Of a stretch of 64,000 nucleotides of DNA, positions 1 through 15,200 are shown one piece after another. A model generated the notes under the pieces. The model did not search any database. It saw nothing but the letters and a program-made list of their open reading frames with translations, and was not told where the DNA came from. Each line of letters begins with the position of its first letter. The stretch's first letter is position 1. The stretch is from assembly GCA_027922465.2 (NCBI GenBank), contig BQMF02000217.1, positions 186,001 through 250,000 on the forward strand. The letters run 5' to 3'. Both the position numbers and the translations under genes were made by a program. The DNA is from Turritopsis dohrnii (lineage: Eukaryota > Cnidaria > Hydrozoa > Anthoathecata > Oceaniidae).

Positions 1-210
1 TTAGTTTGACTAAATTCTTTTTATGGCATTCAGCTTAGCTCCAAGCAAATTCTTATGGAACACCATAATCAAAGGGTCGATGCTCTGGTAAACAACACCG
101 ATGTCTGCTATTAAGATGCTGGTATGACAGACTGTCTGGTATTGAACTTGTAACCTCTCATGAAGGTACCACCTAGCAACTTAGTAAATTCCAAGAAATA
201 TTATTCTCAC

Positions 211-3200
211 TTTTGTGTATCCTCTCTTGATAATACTGAAGACACATAATCAAACATCCTTTGAATGAAATCCTTCTTCTTTGTGTCATCGTTGAGATAC
301 ATACTGAAGGAAAATCAAGAAAACACAATGTCATTGTGATGAAAATGCATTGTCGAAAAGAATAGCAACAGATAATAGTCTCAACGCATATTTTTCGCAA
401 TATTGAAAAATTTACAATCCTATTCTTTTTTCTTTTTTCTTTTAAACTAAACAAGAACATTTTAATGCAAAATGTTGATAAAAACCAAACTGCCTATCGG
501 AAGTGTGCTATCTAACAATTCTATGCTCCAGACCACCCTATTCTATTCTTGGCAAACTAGGAACATAAATTTTTCAAACAAGAAAATAAGGGCATGATGT
601 TCAGCAGGACGGTTTGAGTAAGAGTTGAAACCCTCAAAACTACACATACCAAATTGTTAACAGACCTTCCAATAAGGTACCTTTCTCGTTATTACTTAGT
701 ACATCGTTTTGGAATTGATCTCCAAAATATTTCTCTAGTTCGTTGAAAATATTCTAAAAATGATAATATTGAATAACCTGATGAAAGTAATCGTAGTAGA
801 CCAGTAGGCAAAAGGGTAAAAAAGTCACTGTGTTGGAGATTTTTTCATTGAAATAGTGTCTATATATTTCCATAGAAATGCACTCCTTCACAGTGAATTT
901 TCAACAAAATGTGCCCACTGGGGACCAACTTTCTTGAAGAAGTTGGAATCTAGAACAAGCTTACTGAGCTATAGTAGCACCATCCCCAGTGGGAAAAGTT
1001 GCTGAAAAATCTCTACAAAAGAGTGTATTTCTATGGAAATATACACACTATTTCAATAAAGATGCTCTTCATCACAGCGACTTTTAGACAATTTTGCCCA
1101 CTGGACCCTATAATTCAATTCACTTAACAACGTATAACGTCATAATGTGGTTGTAACAGACCGAGCCATTCTTTGATACAGCTGCTTTTAAATCATTTCA
1201 TAAAATCATGTTATGCTTTTAAAGACTCAATTATTAAAAAAGCCATAAAGGAAAGTCCACTTATTCAAAAAAATTGTAAATCTGTTTAATTTGAATTGAA
1301 CAAAACTATTAGCAATGTTGAACCAAAAACTTGTCACAGCTGTTGTTAGGTTTCCATGAACGTAAACTGATCAAAATAATTTTGTGCGACATTTCAACTT
1401 ACTGCAAGTAATTGTGGAATTTCTTTGCATAGTTTACTGAATGCAGCACAGGTATGCCGCTTCAAACGAATCTGTTGATTGGCAGATGAGTTATCTGTTT
1501 TGATATCCATTCCAATTAACTTGACCAGCTATCAACAGAAGTATTTTTATTCTTAATACTCGCAAACAGTTTCAGAACATCACAGGAGAAATAAGAGAAA
1601 TGGAAAGGAAGCTTCTTCTCTCGATCAAAGCAATGAATAATGAAGTCAACACACATAAACACATGTTTGTAATTCAAACAATTAGAAACTATTGTAAAAT
1701 TTTTCAGTTATCTTCTTATTTACATGCAATCATGTGCAAGACCTTGGGGTATTTCAAATTGGTCCCAATAAAGGTAACTATAAATAGATTAGTCTGTATT
1801 TCTTACTAGTTGCATTGTGGACAGAAGATGATCTTGTGAGTACTTAAAAATAGGGAACAATGCTTCCATGCAATTGATAACGTGTTGGAGAAATAAAGGT
1901 GTCTAAAGAAGGATGAACATATGATTAGAACAAAACCTACTATGAACCATGAAATGTATAAGAGATATTCTAGATTGTTCATAGATGTCTACAAAGTCAA
2001 CAAAATGAAGAAACTTTCATGAGGATTCTATTATTATTATTTACGATTATTTACCCAGGATAGCCTCATCAGTTCCTTTAAGTACTGTTATCGAGGGTCC
2101 TGCAAAGGAGGTCCTAGAGCATTTAAAGCCCCTATTTGGGTTACAGAAGCTTTAATGACAGGAACCACTCAACTAGACAACCATCCTAGACATCATTCCT
2201 ACTCTCTTGCTGAGTGCTAAGCAGAGAGGAGTGATTCACACTGTTATAGTCACTGGCATGACTCGGTTGGGGATTGAACCTCCTGAACAGGAAGTGAGCA
2301 CTCTAACACAAGGCTACCAGTAGGCAAACGAATATTACGTCTCAATCTAATCTTATATTGTTAAACGAGCAGCTGTCAAACAGCCTTCAGAAGACAGTGA
2401 AGGGCGATGTCGCAAATATCCCTATGATAGATTTTGATTATACGCAATTCTGTCATAAACATGGATCCCTAACCCCATATTTGACATCCCTTAAAAAATA
2501 CTTGATTAATAATGGTGCTCAATAAATGAGTACCGAAAGAGGCCCCTTGGCCGATGCACCAAAAAAAGTTTTGAAAAATGCCACCTCTAGATTGCCTTAT
2601 AAAAGCACTCAACACGATTCTCATCCACAAGCTTATACTTTAGAGCCAAACACCCTAATTTGTCATAAAAGCCAGAAAATTGGAGGACTTTCAAAAAGCA
2701 AAAGGTCTTTATGGTATATGAATTAATATTTTATATTTCATTTTATCGTCAGTGATAACCCACGACCTCCCTAACAGGAAGCAAACAAGGCTACCAGTCA
2801 GTTAATCTTCACAAATTTCATGGATTTTAGTCTAATTGATGGCAAAAAGGCAGACGAAAATTAAATGAATATGTGAACACTGTTTGGTCTAGGTTATAAT
2901 GTTTCTTAATATATGTATGAACAATCTGGGATATCTCTGCAGGTAAAAACATTCAAGAGGGTGTTCATATTTTCAAAGTGAACAAGAATGAAATTATGTG
3001 CAGAAACCCTCTCAAAAACAATATGACTATCAAGTAACTTGCAATCAACTTCAATTTATTCCTTATAGTTCTACACAATCTGATAATAGTAGACACATGC
3101 AAACAGATAGCTTTTAAGTGTTCTATCTTTGTTATCAACGTTCTTAAATCAAATCCCTTTAATTAAATCTCTTTGTAAACGATTCTTTCCAAAATTAAGC

Positions 3201-6200
3201 AACTACTCCACTCACTTTACAATGATATTGGATGAGGGTACCAAGGACATCATTGCATAATGTCACGACATCTGCACTGACATTCTGTAACAAGAATAAT
3301 AAACAATACAAAATGATACAAATGTCTTAATAGTTTACATATCACTCAAATCAACAGGAAAACCAAAGTAAGATCACCTTTTCGTTTTTGAAAAATAAAG
3401 AACTGAAACCATTTTTTGTATAGTGTGAAAGGCTGTCCCAAGCTATATATTGTGCAGTGAGTTGCATTTCTCTGTCTGACAAACCTACAAAACAAAAAGT
3501 GGAATGCTATTATTATCATTATGCAATTTATTTTTCTCATCTTATAAAAATTTACAATCTTGATAAACTTGGTTTCCTCTAAAAAAACCCCTTTTATTTA
3601 CCACATTGTTTAAAACTAAGCATCGATATCAACTATTACAGATAAATACAAACATAAACAGCAAGGTCTTTTCATGATAGGAGGGCAACAAAGGTCCCAT
3701 TCGGTATCGGTAAATAAAAAAATCCCTTTACTTACCTTTGACATCAGGTGGAGGAACACAACAAATTTCTTTTAACTTTTTCATGCAATGAATTAACACA
3801 GTATTAGGTGATAACTCTGTGACACTCCTGATGACTGAAAGTGTAAAACATCGAATTTCTACAAAGAAGAGAAGACATTATTGACAGTTTGCCATCTTGT
3901 TCCCAGTATTTTCGATCTGTGCTAAAAAAAGCGTTGCTTTAAATGGCATGAAAAAGATGTTATAAAGATTCCGAACATCCAGATTTAGTCGGAACTGATG
4001 CTCAACATTAATTCTGACCCACAATCTTATAAATGTTAGAATAGTATATAATTTTGATATGAGAAACTTTGAGGTTGGAATGCCTGGCTTATTATCATTC
4101 CTAACCAGTTCATCTGAAACTTTGATACATTATTTCTCCTATATCCCAGGATTAAAATAGTGTCTTTTATTTCATGACTTTCAACCTTAACATATGCTTA
4201 ACACTTTCAATTGAAGTTGTTACTGGTATTCCATCTCAAGACAGGAACCAGACAGCACTCAGTGCATTATCCATGTTTAGTGTACGAAAAAAATCTCTGA
4301 ATGGAAAATGTATCCGGTGGCTTCATTATACTTAAAGAGCAATAAATACATCTTGATGTAGGCACACTTTATGTAGAAACGTTTTCTTTTTTGTTGTGTG
4401 GAACTCAATGAGTGACACTAAAACGTTTTGGTACTTTTCTGAAAATACTTTAAACAACATTGGTTACATTTAAAATAACTTTGGTTATCTACCATATTTC
4501 TTGAGAATTCAAATTCAAACATTGAAAGGTCCTGTTCTAAATAAACTTGACGAGAATTGATGGTAGAGAATTCTTTACATATTTTTTACTTTCTTTATGA
4601 AAAATTTGTACGAGGGTTAATTGACACCATTAGTGATAAATAACCGTAAAATTGTCACACTGTCATGGTGTTTATAACCTCAGTTCTTTTTTCTCGTCAA
4701 GTAAATTCTATACTGTTGTTACAATGTAGATTTTTCTGTCTGGCAAAAGTATCATGATTCGCTGCGGCTTTTTATAGAACTTAACAAAAAGGAAAGAACT
4801 ATTGATCTCATGAAAAAGACCATACAGATATGAGAATAAAGGTAATTTTGACTCAAGTTATGAAAGACCATGTAACATGTAACATTTAATCACTTTATCT
4901 TTAATCTTTATCTGTTATATCTTTAACTACCTGAAGGTTTGGACAAATTATGTATAGAATCTCAAACATGTGCCTTACTTGTTTGGATTGGATCATAATG
5001 ATGGGGATAAAACGCAGAGATAACTCAATTATTTGAATGGGTAATCAATTTTCTTGGACACGAAAAAACATAACTTGATTATACTGTAGTACTCTTGAAT
5101 TTCTTCCTCTTTTTCCTTGCTATCAGAATTGTTTTCCTCACATCCTTGTGCAGCCAAATGTGAAAAATTGGATCACAAATGGAATTTAAGTAGAACAGTA
5201 TGTTGCAGGCGAAAAAATATTCTAGTATAACTTTGTCTTCTTCACAAACTTCATAGATGACTGATATACATAACTGGGGAAGCCACAGAATGATCAGAGA
5301 TAAAATCATTAAAAAACTTATACATAGTATTCGATTTGAGTTCTTCGATGTTGTGTTACATTTGTCAGCAACATTAACATGTTGTATTTCCTTTCTATGC
5401 CGACACACTTCCTTGAAGATTGTAACATTGTTGAAAATCAGAATGATTATAATGACAAATGATAAAGAGATCAACACAATTGGACCATGAACAAAACTTT
5501 GCAAATAATTATCAGCTAACAACATTAAGCCATACAGTAACCCAAATATCCAGGAAGCTGCAATGCAAGTAATAACGACATTTCTTCTAAGACGTTCATA
5601 GTGAAATGGAAATTTAATCCAAACAATACGGTCGCAACTGATTAATAGCGTGGCAACGATTGATGTACACATAAACATCATTGATATAATAAAATACCAG
5701 TGATTATAAGATTGGAATTCCTCCTTGGAGAATGGATTAACATTCTTTATCAGATAGATGATCATTTCCAAAATACCAGTAACACCAATGAAAAAATGGC
5801 TGAACAAAACATTCATCATGAAATATATGGCATATTGCTGTTGGTTACACTTATGCCAAGCTAGAATAGCAATAAGTGTTGCAGAATTTAGCAACACGAT
5901 CAGTACAGACAGAACTAAAATTATTAATGTCTGATACATTTTCTTGTTGCAGAAGAAAACATCTAAAAAGAAAACAAACACTACCCCCTTCATTTCTTCA
6001 TTTCTTTTTAATAATTCATTCATTTTCAATTGAAGTTAAGTTAAAATTTAATGATTTTAGATTACTATAAAAATGTAACATAAAGTGATTTATAAATTCA
6101 TTCTATTTCACATTAGCAAGATGGTATTTTAAGAAAAGCTGAAATTCCTGGGAGAATGTAAATATTAATCAAAACAATCCCAAATAAATGAATGTGTTAG

Positions 6201-9200
6201 AAAGTTCACCTGGGTTTCAAAACCACAATGTTTTTGTTACCCTTGTCATGTATGTTTTTTCTTGAGCTATGTTTCACATGTTGTCTGAGTATAATTAATT
6301 TTACAAACCATATAGATAAAAAAATTAATCTTTTAAGCTTACATAAGAGAAATATACATAACCAATATACAAGATCATAATCTCAGAGAACTATGGAACC
6401 AAATTAAAAGCCAATTAAGATGATGTCTTGAAAGATTCAAAATCCTACATTTATTAAGTAATATTTCTCCTAGCTATGCATAACCAATATACATTTGACA
6501 TATTTTTGAATATTTATCTTTATAGGGAGTCATTTGATCAAACTCCATTTTACACCTGATTTGTGGTGTCCCAGAGAAAAATGAGAGAAAGATAGAATTA
6601 AAAAAATAGTCTTTTGCAGAATTATGCGGACAGTAATAAATACTATCAATCAATGAATTACACCCTTGTGTCATCTTTATTGCTTGTTGACATGACGGAT
6701 ATTAAAGGATTCCTGTCACAAAAATGATATTTTGGGACATGATAGAGCACTTAAAGTTGCATCACAAGTCTTTTTACATTTTTTTTGTATAATTCTTTGT
6801 TGTTTTTGAGATATCTCAATTTCAAGATCTTAGATTTGATGTATGGAATGCATAATTTATAATGCAATAAGTGAGTACTTAAAACTTCACATCCTTATTA
6901 CTGATATAAAAATGAGTATTAAATCTTTATACTTCATTAAATGGATCAAAAATTCCATTTGAAATGATAAAGTATGAATTTTGAAAATTGGTACACACAT
7001 CAATGGTATCACTTTCCTATTACATCATAGTTAGGCATTGCACAATTTGATAATTTCAAATTGAAATATCAGAGAATGGAAAAAACATTTTCGAAAACTG
7101 TAAAAAGACTTGTGAATAAACTTTTCACCAGGTAATCATTATTTGTTTTTAAACAAATAAAGAATGATTGCAAAATGATGTTGGTTGAGTGAGTTTTTTA
7201 TTTATTTATTTATTTATTTATTCGCCACCTAAAAACAAACAATTCCAGTGTTCTTTTATAATTAACTTATAAACTTTGAATTATGTTTTTATTCTCTAGA
7301 GTTAAAAGTAAAAAATTCTGAATTCTGAGCCAACTACGGAAAATACTAAAATCATCTAGTTTGTCTACAATCAACTGTTTATTAATGTTGGCCAAAATGA
7401 TTGCATAATAATCTAATAATAATGTCATTCGGAAGAAATTAACAATAGATAGAACCAAAAAGTTATCTGTCACAGAATTATGCAAAATTCAGTAAAACAA
7501 GAATAATAAACAATAACAATATCAATGCATGTAACAACCTCCAAATGTTTCATCAAAATCCTCAACATCATCAAAGTCCATCAGGCTGTATGAACATACA
7601 TCTCCTTGACCAATAAGCGCAGGATTTCCAATCTATGCAATAGCGACAAACATTACAAATATTGCTAAATCAAGATGGAAACTGCTCAATGACACAATAT
7701 CACCAAGCAGGTATTGCTACGAAAATCCAAGTACCTTTGAAAGACGTTTATATAAACATTCTAATATTTCCGGAACACATGAAAGGAATGTACTTTCGTT
7801 TTGTATGGATGTATGGGTGAGAAAAGCAAACCACATCTTCGTAGTATCAAAACCAATCAACTGAAACATAAAGATATTATTATTACACTGAAAGCATGTT
7901 GTTCATTATCCATTTGATGTAAAATTCATAAGGAAATTCATATTGTTATTCATTTCAGAAAATTCAAATTTACTAACTTTACTAATTTGTGTTTAGGTAA
8001 TTGGTGTTTACCTAACAAACTCATCCCGCCCATTTTGCTTCATCCATGTAAAAACAAAAACACCCTGATTACTTGAATGAGCTTGCCCCATCTTTATGAG
8101 ATTACTATGACTAGATTGACAACTGCTAAAACACGTTTTCATTTTCTCATTTTCAGAAAGGGTTGAAGAAAAGGATTGTCATCCAAATGTAAAACCTACC
8201 ACACTCTCATGTTTACTAAATTCGAGAATCAGTTCCAGAAATAATTCGAAACAATCAGGTTTCTTCATCACTCCTCTTTCGTCTCCCTAAAAAAAATTGC
8301 AGCAACTGTGATTCCGGACTTTTATAACTCAAACTACTTAAAAAAGTAATGTCTTTCTCTCATACCCATATCGATGCAAGTTGAACTTTGCCAAAATTGC
8401 ACATCATTTTAACAACACTTTTCAAGAAATTGTACTCAGCTTCATCATTCTTTGTCTTCTGTACACAGGACCTAAATAGGAAATCTTTTATTTATGTTGG
8501 AATGAACCAAGAGGAATCACGAAAAACAAAATTTGATATAATAATGGTGCTCCATGGGACTTTGATAACAGACAATAGCCATGTTACATGATAAACATTT
8601 AACGATTAACGTTATCAAGTTAAGAAGAGCAAAAGAAGCAACAATAAAAATTGCAAGTAACATTATGGTCTGTCATCAAAATCCCGATGTGTCACATATA
8701 GAACATAACAAAGGTTTCAAAGTTTCGAACTTAATAGTGAATAAAGTTCGTATAGGAAAAAATATCCAAAGATATCCATGCTTAGCTAACAATAACTGAA
8801 TGGAGTTTAAACATAGAAATCTTACCTAACTACATTCTGAACAACAGTTAAAACATCGGAACTCAGAATGACCAACAACTCTTTTCGTTTTTCAGGTGGA
8901 TACTTACAAGAACAGAAAAACAACAAATTAATAATACACCTTCATAACGATTGCTTTCCAGCAATATAAGTATATAACATGAAAAATTTATGAAGGTCTG
9001 AATCTGCACCCTGATCAGATTCATCAGACAATGATGTTCGTAAAGCCATGACTCAAGTGCTTAATTCACTACACAAGAAACAAACTCCTTGATGACCTTA
9101 TAAATAAAAATGTTTACTTACCTTTCTTTCAAGTAATAAACATAAACAGTTGGCAGCATGCGACTTGAGATTGTCAACTTCAAGAAGCCAGAATAAAACT

Positions 9201-12200
9201 TGAAATAAAATCTTCTGTTTTGCCAAAAGGTGATCTAAATTCACCCATGATGCAAATGCACTGATTGTGAAAAGTGCAGCTTCAGCAAGTCGCAATCGGA
9301 TAGGAGTAATCTAAGATTATAATGGAAGCTGTTCATTAGATATCTATATATTAATAGCCGATTCTCTGTCTGTCTGTTTATCTGTCACGCAAAATGGTAG
9401 ATTGAGTTGTGAGAGTGATTATTTCATTTTATTTTGTGCCACGTCAGTGTGAAACCATTGTATTGAGACCCTAATCGAATGCGACGTTTAGGGAAAATTA
9501 TCTCTGTAAACAATAGGGATAACTGACGCTTTTTTGGGGTCCGTGATAGAGGCAATAGGGTGATGAAAAATTTGGGTCTAATTTTTTTGGGGGACGGGTC
9601 TATGACGTCATCAAAATTTTTGATCAACAATATTTCCGTAACAGTTGGTCGTAGCAAAACGATCCCATACATTTTTTTTATCAGTTTTTCGAGCTTTACA
9701 ACATGGGCACACTTATTATTGCCAATTACTTAATTTTATTTTTCGTGAACTCAATGCAGGCTGAACATGGGCGGCGAGCGTTGTTTGTCTGTCTGTTTGT
9801 TTGTCTGTCACGCATTATGAGGCGCGCGATGGTGCTATAACGCTATAACGGTGCTAATGGTACTATAACGCTCCTTGAGTTTGTTAAGACGCGCTTTTAA
9901 TGGCACACATAGATACTCACATAACCATGCTCAACGTTCGTGCTCAATTGACAACAAATTAATAAGTATGATAAGTGATTATTTGTTGTTGCTAGGGAGA
10001 ACGACCACCATTGCTAAGGTAATTTTGAAATTTCTTTGTTATACGAATTCCTTTGTTCACCTATCGAAAGATTATGAAAACATAAGTGGTACCAGTAGGA
10101 CTCGTTTTCGTGTTATTCAATGAAATTAAAAAGCATCTTAGTTTCCAGCTCCCTTTAAAATATGATTTATCTTCACTAACAACCGGTGTCTACTCAATAA
10201 TCGCAGACACGATGTTTCTCAGTGAAAATGTTTCTGATTGGTCAATATTTCTGTACTCGTCAGCGAATTTCGCCGGAGTAGACTTGTTTGATATGAAGAA
10301 GTGAAGAAAATATGAGTGCCGCGCTTTATGTGGACACCGTCTTGCGAACGGTTGCTACATTGAGCAAAATAGAGTAAATTCTTCAGTCTACCATAATAGA
10401 GGCCTTAATAGAGGCCTTCCAAATAAATGCAGGATATTTACAAAAATGTTTAAGATATTAAAAGAATTTCATTCAATATAAAAAAATTAATTTTTGCGCG
10501 TGCAAGTTACGTGATTTAGGCGTGCAATTTATATAATAAAATCGCACCCCCAAGTACGATTCAGGCGTGTGCCAACGTGTGCACATGCGATCACATGCTA
10601 TAAAATGACAAGACTGATAAATTAACAAAGAATAGACAATGCACTTTACCGTTTTCTTTAGCTCCATGAGTTGAGTGTGCAGCGTCTCAATGAAAAAGAT
10701 AAACAAATCCTCCATATTGCTGTTTAGTGTTGAACGCATTTCATTCTTCCGAGATTGGGTTAAGTTATCATCTAACCCATCAATATCTTCAGATAACCGC
10801 ATAAACAAAATGAGAATCAGCTCCAGTTGAGCATCCTAGGCAAAGAACATCATCATGCAGTAATATGCCAATACAATACAATGTTCAAGTCCCTGTTCTG
10901 TTGTAACTCAATACTCCACTCAGATGTACTTTAAGAGCAGTGTATTTATCCCATTAGGAGCCATTGACTGACAGCACACTGGCATTTGTGTAAGTTACAA
11001 CAATGGTATACATATTTCTGGCAGAAAGGCAACTATCTTGTCAACAAATGGAAGAGACAGCCTTACAGAATAAAGGACTGAAAACTACTTGTGTCAACCA
11101 GTAACTTCCTATCTGATTTTGGGAGATTAAAAAGTGTTGATCCATGCAGAGTGTTATATCTGCGTAAATGGGCGCGTACAGGAGTGAGGACCTGCATTAA
11201 TACAAAATTTACAAATCATGCAACATAAAAATAATCTTAAAGTAAAAGCTTAGAAAAAAGTAATTACCAATTACTAAGTAAATTTTAATCAATCTGATTG
11301 AAGCAAGGAAACTCATGCTGGTTTTTAGCAAGTTGTTTACCGCCCTCTATTTTCGCTATGAGACAATGAGTACACTAGCAACATGAAAATAAAATCAACG
11401 TTGCAAACTTAGAAGAAGTTTGATAGTGACAAGTGACATTGTTAGGAGCTATATTGCTTACTATTGCATCAAAGTATATAAATTAATGAATTTTTTTTAT
11501 ATACTTGTCAATCCCTCCCAAGCCAGACTTTTAATTCTCACTAGCTGATCGGCAATTTGAGGGGAGAGGTGACTTACCTATTCCATCTGACATTTGTCTA
11601 AATTAGGCACAATGTTTCACCTCGCCCCATTGACCCCGAAACATCCAAAGACTTCACAGAGAATCGGGCAGGTAGCAGTATCACCAGATTTGTGGGCGGT
11701 AGAATTTTCGTGTTTGTCCAAAGGGGGACTTTAAACCTCGAGGTTTAGAAGTATATTGTTTTTAACCTTCAATAAATGTGCAACATTATATGAATGATCA
11801 ACTTACAGCCTGCTTAAACTTGCATACCAACTAACAACCATATTTAATGTTCACTGATTATGCTACAAATTAATTTAAATTATCAACCGATGGCAACAAG
11901 AACAAGAATTTCAGTAAAGTTGCTTTTAAAAAGATTTAATTTTACTTTACTGATGTTTTCATAAAACAAAATGAGGTTGAAATCTGAAATTATCTTCTTA
12001 AATGTAAGGAAAAAATGAGAACAGCTGAAACAGACTCAAAAATCAGAACAGTCAGCTTCAGCATGTATTGGCTGTTTATTCACACCCTGGGTGTTAGTTT
12101 ATTGCAAAGTATCAATTGCAATCCTGGACATACTTTCGACTAATTTGATGAAATCCTATTTCTGTAGAACTCAACACGACTCAAGAAAGGCATCCATTGA

Positions 12201-15200
12201 GCAAAAACCAAATTTCATAAATCAATTCATTGAAAACATAATCATTAAACAAATAAAAACTTACACCCATTTTTTGCAACTGTGAAAGATCAGAAAACAA
12301 GGATTGCCAATTCTGTGGCCAGGCTCTCTTGATTAATTCCACAAATACTTTGACAAGAGATTCTTTTAAATAAGTTGGTTCATTAAATGATGCCTGAAGA
12401 GAAAACCAGAAATGAAAAGAATGGTGAATTACAGCTGTTGATTTTATTAGACAGACATTAGTTTTCATTGATTTTCCAATTCTTGATACTACATAATAGT
12501 TCATAGGTACTGTTCAACCAGTTAAATTTTTGAAAATAAGAATGGAACAGACATCAAAGAAACGGCAGATCAAAATGTTCTGCTTCTAAAGTGAACAGCA
12601 CATCCCAATATCCTGTTGCACATAACATTTAAATTTGCATCAATTGATTGACACCAATTACTTGTATGTGACCATTCGAGGGAAAATCATAACATTTTCG
12701 TAATTATTGATAAATCCATCCATACATAAAACCATAGAAAAACAATAACTTTTATAGATAATTTATTATGATCTATTATCTATAACAATAGTAGCAAATT
12801 AGCTTTAAGTTATAAAAAGTTACTAAAAAGTTCTATAAAACTTGTTCTTTTTAGATATCTCACTAGTGGAAAAAGGCATAAACAATAAAAATCGATTAGT
12901 TCGTGTAAATAGGGTCTAACCATAAAACACCAGAAATTAATTCAAAGAAATAAATCACAGACTAACTGCCATTTTGGCAAAAGTAGTAGTAGGAGGAGTA
13001 GGAGTCCACCTGCTACCATAATTATTGATAAATTTATCAATAAAATATCGGTTATAGCAGATTTTTTATCAGAGATATGGAGAAATTTTATCAATATCAC
13101 TCACGCATACCTAGGCATAATCAAAGCCAAACTAAAGTGACATGTTCAGCGACGTATCCAGTGGGTTTTTGATACCGGTATACTGGTATGGGCGCCCAAA
13201 CTCCGACGCCCAAAAAATAAAAACGTGAAAAAAAAAATTATAATAAAGAAAAAAAAACGTTAATAATAATTCTTCCTGACTACAAAGGAAAGATATAAGC
13301 TTACTTGCCGTCACAAATATGACCAGCTGGTACAGTGTTTTTGAAATAAATTATTTCTTTTTAATCCTTTAGACAGTTAACTGCTTTTGTTATTATTTAT
13401 TTTTAACCATTGAATTGATTTCATTCAAACCAGCGTCACAGAATATTTTAATTGATCGAACGATCTTTGTTCGATCGATCGATCGATCGATTTTTCTGTG
13501 TTGCACAATAAGCATTCACGCAATGAAAAGTTGTTAGCTGTTCAAAAAAGATTATTAGAAGTTATAAAGATTATATTTGTACTTTTTCCAAGTTTTCAAC
13601 TAGCGTTCCTAGATTACGATCCATTTATTTGATACTTTCGACAGGTTATTGCGAATTGTTTTAGTTGGTCCCGGTAGCTTTTCTGATGATCAGTATGAAG
13701 AGTTAATTGATCAATACAATCTAATGGCTAACAGGCGTATTGAACTTTAAAATATTCTCTCGCTGAGTTGAAATAAAAAATCGCCGTTCGACAATGTGGA
13801 GGAGGAATTTTAGAACTTTGTTAAACTGTTTAGTTCAGTTCAGTTCTTTTCAAGATTATGTTAAATTTCGAATAAAAATTACTTTGCTTTGAATGAAAAA
13901 TTTCCCCCCGTCTAGACAATGTTTGTTTTTTTCTTGCACATACGCTAGTTAAAATGGTAGACATTCTTCACGTGGACATATTGGCGGCGATATGACATTG
14001 AGATTCCTCAGCTGTTATGTTCTTGCTTTGTTGTTTCTAAACAGATGGAGAGAAAGATCAACCACCTCCTCTACAGCGCTTCTTCTCTCTACTTAAAATT
14101 GGAAAGAAATCAGAAGTTCCATGGACGCGGTAACAATCTTTCTCTCCGTTGTTTCCAATTTTAAACCAGAAGTTCTGTAGCAGTGACAGTGATAGCTTCT
14201 CCATGAAAATAAATGCAATAGATCCATAAAAATACATGCACTTATGGCTATGGTTTAATAGGATAATTATTCACAAAGTTAGTGTCGCAAATGCATTTTC
14301 CGGCGATCTAGAAACACGAAATCTCAAAATTTTCCCCTCCACGCCAACCATGGTGGCGCCTCACGGAGATCGTGTCTAAGCAAACGGTATCCCAAAAAAA
14401 ACTCTGGATACGTCACTGATGTTTTTAGTAAGTGATAAATTTTTGGAGAAATTTCTAGTTTTCGCTTGCTTTATAATAAACTCTGCTTTTTAGATTCGCT
14501 CATGGACAATAATTATTATGCATTAAAATATCAATAAACACGCTTTTTTTTATAAGAACAATTTTATAAGAACACGAGCCTCAGATTTGGCCAAAAAATA
14601 AGAACAAAATAAGAATAACCCGAGGCTCAAATCATTGTTCCAAAAATTAAGAACAGTGTCAGCCTGAATTTTCTTGGAAAATAAGAACAGTTCATGATGT
14701 GAATTCTCTCACTGGTAAATGGTTTAGAAGTTTATTGGGTTTTTTTCACCTCCAATAAATGTGCTAATGGGTCATTACCGAACAGCAACCATACTTTTTA
14801 CCAGTTGTTTTTAAAACATTTTTCTATTTTACTGGAAGTTCCATAAATAAGAAAGCTGAAATAATAAGAAGGCTGAAATTTGAAACTGTGAGTGAAGTGT
14901 GAGTGAGTGAGTGTTCTTAAAGCAAAGAACAAAATATGAACAATTCAGGCTGAAAAAGGCTCCAAAAATAAGAAAAGCCAACCTCAGGTCAGATTTTACT
15001 GGTTCTTATAAAGAAAAAGAGTGTAGTGAGGAATTAATTAAAAAAATGAAGCAAAATTTCTGATGAACTTATAATCACTTATTTGTCAAATTATATATAA
15101 ATATGAATAAACTGTCGAAAGATATGGATAATTTTAACTCAATTATCCATAATCGCAAGGGTTTGATTTTCTCTCAAACTGTCACATATTTTTCTCTTTT

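Noticed and set aside
1..170. Next XPO5 exon at the left edge
   Set aside because: Translations do not resemble the following part of exportin-5; the sequence looks like repeat or intron.
2930..3060. Extra XPO5 exon (HIVFERVSAHNFILVHFENM frame)
   Set aside because: No good acceptor, poor homology, and the needed segment is supplied in phase by the exon at 1807-1902.
5079..6029. Longer GPCR N-terminus beginning two codons earlier
   Set aside because: The upstream codon is TTG; the first ATG is 6023.
13470..13495. GATC/CGAT run as a methylation or origin signal
   Set aside because: A short simple repeat inside a hAT-like element explains it.
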